The translations under genes and the position numbers were made by a program. A DNA stretch of 64,000 nucleotides from Lantana camara (Eukaryota; Streptophyta; Magnoliopsida; Lamiales; Verbenaceae), in assembly GCA_037501455.1 (NCBI GenBank), contig CM074865.1:40096501-40160500 (forward strand). The letters are read 5' to 3'. Positions 57,553 to 64,000 of the stretch are shown here, piece by piece (within the stretch, counting starts at the first letter, position 1; each line of letters opens with the position of its first letter). A model generated the notes under the pieces. That model had not been told where the DNA came from, did no database searches, and saw only the letters and a program-made list of their open reading frames with translations.

Positions 57553-60500
57553 TGTGACACCCCGATTTCTCGGCCGTACAGGTATGCACGCCACGCGTGT
57601 GAGTTTTTAGATTTAGGATTTATTTGATTCCTTTTTCTACCTAATTGCGTTATTTTAATTCTCTTGACTTGAATACCTGCAATTATATGATATAAATTTT
57701 CTAGTCTTTGTGAAATTTATTACGTGAATTGTATATTTGTTTCCCCGAGCATGATTAAGTGTTTAAATTAATTTCAATTGTGAGAATTCTATGCGTATCA
57801 TAATTTTATATTTTCTAGAGCATGCTTAAATGATTAATTTCTACTTGATTGCAAGAATTATGCCTAATTGTCCTTAAATGAATTTATTGTTAACTTTTTT
57901 TGGACCTAATTGCTAATGTGATATGGATTAATTTGTAACATTCATATTTGTGGACTTGAGTGCATGCATTTGAATTCTTGGAGGACCTTTTTGCAATTTT
58001 TTCCCTTTCTTGCACCCACTAATACCGATCCAAATACACAACCACACACACAACTCTTGTTCTTCATTTCTTCCACAAGAACCAAGCCAAACCCTTCTTT
58101 TTCTTCCCTTCTCCATTTCGTTGATCATCAAGCAAGGAAGCAACAAGATTTCTAACCAACTTCGAGCAAGGATTTCAAGCTTCAAACCATCCCTTTCCTT
58201 CCTCCATTTCTTTTCTTCTTGAGGTGAGTTCCAGCTTTGAGTTTTGGTTGATGAGGTTTTTGGAGTTTTTGTTAGGGCTTTTGTTTCTTGCTTAATTCTT
58301 GGATTAATATGAGTTGCTTGGGTCATTCTTGAGTGATTATATGCATTTGTAACTTGAGTTTTGAAGTTTTGAACATATTTGATCATTTCATGTTTAAGGG
58401 TTTGTTGGATGAGTAATTGTGAATCTAAGCATATTTCTTTGGATTATAATTGGCCTAAATGAGATATAATGATTGTATGCATGTTGTTTGGTGTTTTGGG
58501 TGCTTGTGGTTGAGTTTTGGGGGGTTTGGGGGTTTGGTTTTCTTCTCCCCCGAGCTTCCCCTGTTTTTCTGCGTTTTTGCTGTTCTGGAGGACTACCCGG
58601 CCGGGTAGTTTTTGCCCACAAAAGTACCTGGGCGGGTAGTGTGTTACAGAAGGTTTTCTGGGCCTGCTCTCCCCAGCCGGGTAAATTTCTATCTGGTTCT
58701 TACCCGGCCGGTTACTCCCTCGTCCGAAGTCCGATTGACCGGATTTTTAAATCTTTGGAAACCTCTTGACGTCTATAACAACCTCCAATTGGAATCATCT
58801 CAATATCGTTTTTCATTTGTGAGATATCATCAATTCGTTTTGGTGTCGCCACTTCTCCGGAAATCTGCTTTCACCCAACTTTAAGCTTACGCCATTTTCT
58901 CCTCGCTTTGAACCAAATGTCGTGCCATGTATCATTTTAAAGATATATGTGTCTATTTTTATTCCCAATAAGGAAAACCCAATTCCAGTTTATAGAACTC
59001 AAGATATTTCCATTTTCCTACAGCTTGTGCATCCCCGAAAACTGTCAGCTTTTCCTAAACTTCGCCAAAACCGTTCTTCTTCCATTCCTTTCATCCCTTT
59101 GGCTCCCGTATGTGACTTATATGAATTATATGCTTACTTAGTTGGTATTGATGCTCTTATGTGACACTCATTGGTCTTTACTTGCCTAAACTTGATTGTG
59201 TGAACTCGTGCTTTGTATATGAATTGAATTCGTCTGAGTAATTGAGCATATGAACACGATCACACCATTCCATGAAATTCTTCTGCTTTATTTCATATTG
59301 TAACACGTCATGACAAGTTTTAGCACTTCATAAACATTCTTGCCGTGCGTCCTACTTGGTTCCATTTTGAGTCGTGTCTCACAAGTACACTGTATCTTCT
59401 GTCTTATTCAGTGATCTCCTCGGTGGAGACTTTCCGGTTTCGTGGTCTCTCTCTCTGGGTCTTTCTTGCACATGGAGGTGAGGGTTTTCTTTATAAATGA
59501 CCTATAACCTTGCATGAATTAAAAGTATGCCAAATGGTTTTCATATTCAAGTTAACCATATTTTTTTATATACCGGCTAGGTAACGGAAATGCTTTATAA
59601 ACTACATAGTGTTAACCCTGAGCCTGTTTTGCGAGATATTCCTGATCGCCCCCGGTTTTCCTAGCGCTGGGCTAGCCGGTGTGGATCTTGTACCTGTTCC
59701 TAGGGCCCAGGGGCTTGTGTATTGAGGGGAACCGGGGAGGCATCGGGCCGACGGTGAACTCTTGCACAGGTCCCATCCTGTTGGACTACCCGGATACCCA
59801 CCAGGAGGTTTGGTGGGAGATGGGGCTCCGATCTTAGGGAGTCATGAACCCGAAGATCACCCTGATGCCCGGATGTGGAGGTTAGCTACCGGCCACATTG
59901 CACCCGGAGAAAGGAGATTAATTTATATTTGTTTTTCCCGCCTGATAATTAATTATAACTCTTGTTTCCTGCTTGTTTCCTGATTACCTGCTTATACTTG
60001 TCAATTAATAAGTGAAAAGTGGAGTCCAGGATGGAATAAATACCCGTTCTCGCCGGGTCCCCTTAAAATGTTAAACATAGATATCCGTAACCTCTGGTAG
60101 GCCTTCAATCCCTGTTCAACACCTGAGTTCGTGGATCGGCAAGGTAAAATAGGCTTCAATAGAGGGCGTACGAATATCGACACATGCATATTATATCCCG
60201 TTTATCTGACCTGCATGCTTGAACATAATTCCACCCGTACTTATTGATTTACTTATGATTTCTGTCCCCTGTTTTAATAACTAATAATGTACAGTGGAAT
60301 TATGCCTGCCTGATCACCTGTCTATATATATATGCGTGTGTACCCCCTTCACTCAGTCAGTTGGCTGACCCCTCCCTCTCGTTGTTTTTAGTCTTGTCTT
60401 GCAAGTTTTCTGTTCGTTAGGCGGGAGTCTTTTGAGGTTCTTGTTCGAGTCTTGGTCTAGCTCACACTACATTGTACCGCATTCACATTTCCTGCTTTAC

Positions 60501-60889
60501 TTTAGGCCTTGTCGGCCAATATATACTACTTTTGCTTTATTGAATTCGGGACAGGTTGTAGGGCCACTAGTGGAACCCGTATTTATGTTGTCATATGTTT
60601 TGAATTCGGGACAGGTTAGGACAGGTTGTATTTTCTTTAGTCGAACCCGTTTTACTTTCCTGCTTGTATTGTTATTATGTATTGGTTATGAATACATGAT
60701 TGCCTTATTCCTGCTACTCTGTTCCTGTTAGTTTGTTGGTATGGTCTAGTCCCGCCTAGCACAGGGTTATTTTTCTTTTATTTCGGTCTCCGTTCGCTAT
60801 GAGCTTGGTTCATGTATGGACTTTCCATTTCATGGGTGGACTGGGGTCATAGTGCGGGGGATGTGGGGCCCTTCGTCTAGGGTGTCACA
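57553..60889 (+). mobile_element. LARD 3' LTR (3337 bp)
   Basis: Collinear with the 5' LTR. The 50-base excess comes mainly from a small duplication of CTTGTTTCCTG near 59960 and an insertion near 60117-60165. Scattered single-base changes suggest the insertion is old enough to have diverged but well preserved. Palindromic words at 58592-58715, donor at 58224, terminal stem-loop 60795-60853. Confidence 0.95.
58592..58715 (+). repeat. Palindromic word cluster, TACCCGG type (3' LTR)
   Basis: Same four words as the 5' LTR with a few changes: CTACCCGGCCGGGTAG, GTACCTGGGCGGGTAG, CCCAGCCGGGTAAA, TTACCCGGCCGGTTAC. Some changes improve and some worsen the palindrome. Confidence 0.88.
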
Positions 60890-60894
60890 GGTGG
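60890..60894. repeat. LARD target site duplication, right
   Basis: GGTGG, matching 50792-50796; the host LTR sequence continues directly after it. Confidence 0.85.
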
Positions 60895-61776
60895 CCACCC
60901 TTCCATCCCATGGAGTAAGGAGGTATGTGTTTGTGTTTGTTTTAAGACTTTGTGTGTTCAGTTTCGGGTTTTATCTTGGGAAGGAGGTTGGTTGTGCACT
61001 CGTACTCGTCGAGTGATGTGTATGTCTTATGTTTCCGTTTATGATTCATGAAACGGGTGAGGACTTCTAATACTTAAAATTGGTTGATTTTGGCCTTTGG
61101 CCCTAAACCCCTTTTCTTTATATATATGCTATCACGTGTTAAAATAATTTGGATTGCAAAAACCACACCCGATTCATGAATACTCTAAGATTTGAATATG
61201 CTATGCTATGTGTTGCTCTATATCTATGTACGTGTGTGTGTGGTAGCCCCCTCACCAGTCTTTAGGACTGACCCCTCTTCGTTGTTTTCTTTTCCCCCTT
61301 TTGTTTCTTGAGTTTGCAGGTGCAGGTGTTCGGTTCGTGCTAGGCAGTGTCTTTTCTTTGGGTCGTTCTTGTATAGGAGAGTCTTTTGCATCCTTGCATC
61401 TTTACTTTCAGTTTTGGTACTATGTATAAATATGATACTACGTATAAAAATATATAAATATGGTACTATGTATAAGCTTTGTATGATTTGGACTTTGAGC
61501 TTTTGTTTTATGATTCATTTGGCCTTGGATGGGCATGTTATGTGTAAGTTGTATTAGTGATAGCATGTATGTTTGTATGTTCGTGATCCTGATGCTTCCG
61601 CATTCGTTTTGTTTTAGTGCGTGCTCTGTTTAAGGGTCTAGAGCGCCTAGCTAGCGTGTGGGTTTTTGTTTGTTACCCATTCGCCGTGGTTTGATGCGTG
61701 GGCAGAGTCTCCATTTCGTTACACGTGTTGGGCTACGGTGCGGGGGATGTAGTGCCCTTCGCTCCTGGTTGTTACA
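60895..61776 (+). mobile_element. TR-GAG 5' LTR, second part
   Basis: Continues the LTR from 50796: CAGTCTTTAGGACTGACC hairpin at 61256-61273, acceptor TTTGCAG/GT ending at 61319, CTAGCTAGCG near 61646, terminal stem-loop 61682-61739, end GGTTGTTACA at 61776. Confidence 0.88.
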
Positions 61777-61784
61777 TCTCGAAG

Positions 61785-61796
61785 TGGTATCAGAGC
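61785..61796 (+). other. TR-GAG primer binding site (tRNA-Met)
   Basis: TGGTATCAGAGC eight bases after the LTR end. Confidence 0.9.
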
Positions 61797-61991
61797 TCTT
61801 GGTTGCAAAACCGGAGCTCTAGTGTCGTGTGAGTTTGTCTAGCTCGTTCGGCTTAGGATTATGTGTTTGTTTGCATCCACGATCTCATTTATTTGATGTT
61901 AACTATGTTAATCTTTCACATGAACATGCACTTGCTAATCGACATGCACCTATATTTTTATTGTAATTTTAAGATTTTTAGGACACCATCT

Positions 61992-63038
61992 ATGGATCCA
62001 ATAGCAACTTTGTGCCGGGAATTTAGAACTTTTAAACCTTCGTACTTCCGAGGAGGCAATGATATTGAAGTCGGGGAATGGCTTGCGGAGATAGAGGCAA
62101 TATTTCGGGTACGGCCATGTGAAGGTCAAAACAAAGTTCGCCTTGTCCCCCTAGTACTACAAGGACAAGCGAATTTATGGTGGGCAAGAGTTACTCAACA
62201 ACTTGAGGTGACGGGAGAAGTAATACTATGGGATGTATTTATCCGAGAATTTAGGAAAAGGCATACGCCCTCCATTCTACAAGAGCGAAGACTTGAAGAA
62301 TTCCTCGCCCTTAAACAAGAAGACAACACCATTATGGAGTATTTGGAGAAATTCGAAAGGTTGGGTGCTTATGTGCCACATATTACAAGCGATGATCGGT
62401 TGAAAGCTAAGCACTTCATAAAGGGCCTTCGGGATGAGTTTAGAGAAGCTTTGGGTGCAAGAGATACGAGTACATGGAACCAAGCCGTTGAGAAGGCATT
62501 ACGGGTCGAAACTCGGTTGATGACAAGTAAAGGGCATGAAAAGGATACACCGGAACAATCATTTGAGCCCGGATCTTGTTCTAACCTACAAGCGGGAAAG
62601 AGAGCAATTCGTCAAGGAGCACCGACCAGGAAGAGAAGTAACAAGAAGACATCCAAGCCCCGGTAGACTCATTGGTTCAGAAGGGAATTTCCACCGTGTG
62701 CTCATTGTGGAGGAACCAACCACGCTTATGATGGATGTTGGATTCGGTTGAAGAGATGTTATGCTCGTGGGTCTTCAGAGCATAAATCCCCGGAGTGTGA
62801 TCATCCGAGGGCTAATAAACAAAGAAGAAGGGATCAAAGACTTCAAGTTGTAGATCAAATCAAACCCAAGAACCGAGGTAATTGCATTCATGGCACCACA
62901 TTCATGCATATTTATTTTGGGAAAACCCAGTTTTGCTCTACTATTCCTTCTTTGTGGCTTCTTGTTGCTTGTTCGTTGTTTCCTAGTTGCTCTCTACCTT
63001 TGTTGTTGCTGTGGTGGTTTCTTTTCTTGTTGTTGTGA
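61992..63038 (+). pseudogene. Retrotransposon gag with zinc knuckles, one in-frame stop
   Basis: ATG 61992 (MDPIATLCREF) is the start homologous to the minus-strand copy. The frame shows the gypsy-type capsid domain: FRGGNDIEVGEWLAEIEAIF, LVLQGQANLWW, FRKRHTPSILQ, FLALKQEDNTIMEYLEKFER, LGAYVPHIT, GLRDEFREAL. A TAG at 62664 interrupts it; the same frame then resumes with knuckle C-AH-C-GGTN-H-AYDG-C and a second, degenerate one (CYARGSSEHKSPEC, second Cys replaced). The C-terminal limit is uncertain; the open frame runs to 63038 but becomes hydrophobic and unlike gag after about 62890. It is the only coding part seen in the element. Confidence 0.85.
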
Positions 63039-64000
63039 GTTGAGAGTTCGGGTGTTTGCGAGTTGTGAGGGTTGAGCTTGCCCGGTGGTTGTTCTTGAAG
63101 GTGCCTAGTTCTTGTTAAGGTAACTTCGTTACCATAGGCATTGGTGGCTGCTTTTGTAGGTCCTTTCGGGCTCAACGATATTTTTGGGTGTTGGATTGAA
63201 GGCTAACCCGTCTATATCCTTTTTGGAAGTGGTTTGTTATTCTGGGACGGTGCAATAAACTTTGTGACTTTCCCTTGGGTTAACCGAGAGGTTGAGTCAA
63301 GTTTAAGGAGACAAAGATCGAAGTAAGACACCTTGGTGTTTCTTTGAAGGTTGGAATTTGTTTCCACCCGATAAGGACATCGAGGCTGTTGTGGTCTTTA
63401 TCCCGGAGTCAACCTTGTTCTAAAATTCCCTACCGGATGACCCTAGCGTGGATGTAGAGTTTAAGGCGCAGTTGACACGCTCTTAGAAGTTAGTTTCATC
63501 AATTCGAGTACTTCTTCGTGGAGTGTTCTTGTCCTATCTAAGAAGATGGGGCGTTAAGATGAAAATAACTACCGTGAGCTATGCGGGTTAACCGTGGTGG
63601 AAGAATACCCTTCTCGCTTGCTTTGAGGAGTCATTCGTCCTTTTTCAGCGTTCCGTGGTCTTTGCTAAGGGTGGTTTCAACAACGGTATTGTTGACTAAG
63701 TGATCTGGTAGAAGAACCGAGAATTGCCTCAGAGAATAAGTCTCTAATGTCATTGGGGTTCAACCGGAGAGTTGTCCTTGCAGAAGTCGTCATCCCCATG
63801 ATATGAAAGACAAGGATGACACATGGTTCGAGTGGATAGGCTTTTGAAGAGAGTTACCTTGATTACACGAGGATACTCAAACTTCTCCGTTACAATTGAG
63901 GTACTAAGGAAGACTTCAGTTGTGCGTGGCTAACGGAGAGTTAGAGCCTATGTCTGAAGAAGTGCTTGGGCACTAGACTAAGTCCACTCATGGTTCGTGA
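63039..64000 (+). mobile_element. TR-GAG internal domain, gag-distal part, running off the window
   Basis: No pol motif or long ORF. It aligns with the reverse of 47253-48530 throughout and with part of 31030-32300. One short open stretch reads GVGLKANPSISFLEVVCYSG then TVQ and a stop (about 63188-63259); a near-identical one occurs in the copy at 32086-32160. The element presumably continues to a 3' LTR beyond the window. Confidence 0.7.

Overview
The window is a repeat-only stretch of a flowering-plant (probably eudicot) nuclear genome. The evidence is nested LTR retrotransposons primed by initiator tRNA-Met (TGGTATCAGAGC), plant-type introns, and a MULE DNA transposon carrying a MuDR-like transposase and a Ulp1-like protease. 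I found no ordinary host gene, rRNA, tRNA gene or CRISPR array. The species cannot be named from the sequence.

Layout. 1-7129: 3' part of a large coding-free LTR element (LARD) with a 4.0 kb LTR. 7130-7411: small copia-LTR-like remnant. 7412-15941: a minus-strand 3.57 kb LTR with its 3' internal piece, a truncated plus-strand LTR and a small LTR fragment, joined by deletions. 15942-27680: a Ty1/copia relic (LTR end, primer site, leader, start of gag), split exactly at its gag start codon by a 10,088 bp MULE (17456-27543; 9-bp target duplication TTAAAACAA). The MULE carries a three-exon transposase (+), an 88-bp satellite array, and a convergent four-exon Ulp1/C48 gene (-). 27681-33595: a minus-strand element with a 3.35 kb LTR and a broken gag but no pol (TR-GAG type). 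33596-45388: LTR pieces containing a solo LTR (33919-36830; TSD TACAA) and a recent 3636-bp direct tandem duplication. 45389-64000: an inverted pair of TR-GAG elements. The LTR of the plus-strand copy is itself split by a complete LARD (50797-60889; TSD GGTGG).

How the parts relate. Nowhere in 64 kb do I see protease, reverse transcriptase, RNase H or integrase. The LTR elements are therefore gag-only or coding-free and would depend on an autonomous partner elsewhere. Their LTRs (about 2.9-4.0 kb) share one architecture despite strong divergence: a palindromic U3 block, a GA-rich leader, a consensus splice donor, a cluster of GC-rich palindromic 'words' that differ between lineages but are uniform within one LTR, a GC-rich block, a small hairpin at a branch-point-like CTGAC, a TTGCAG acceptor, CTAGGCGG, and a U5 stem-loop whose stem covaries between copies just before the LTR end. 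The palindromic word clusters, the LTR-resident intron and the covarying stem-loop are the best candidates for undescribed biology here.
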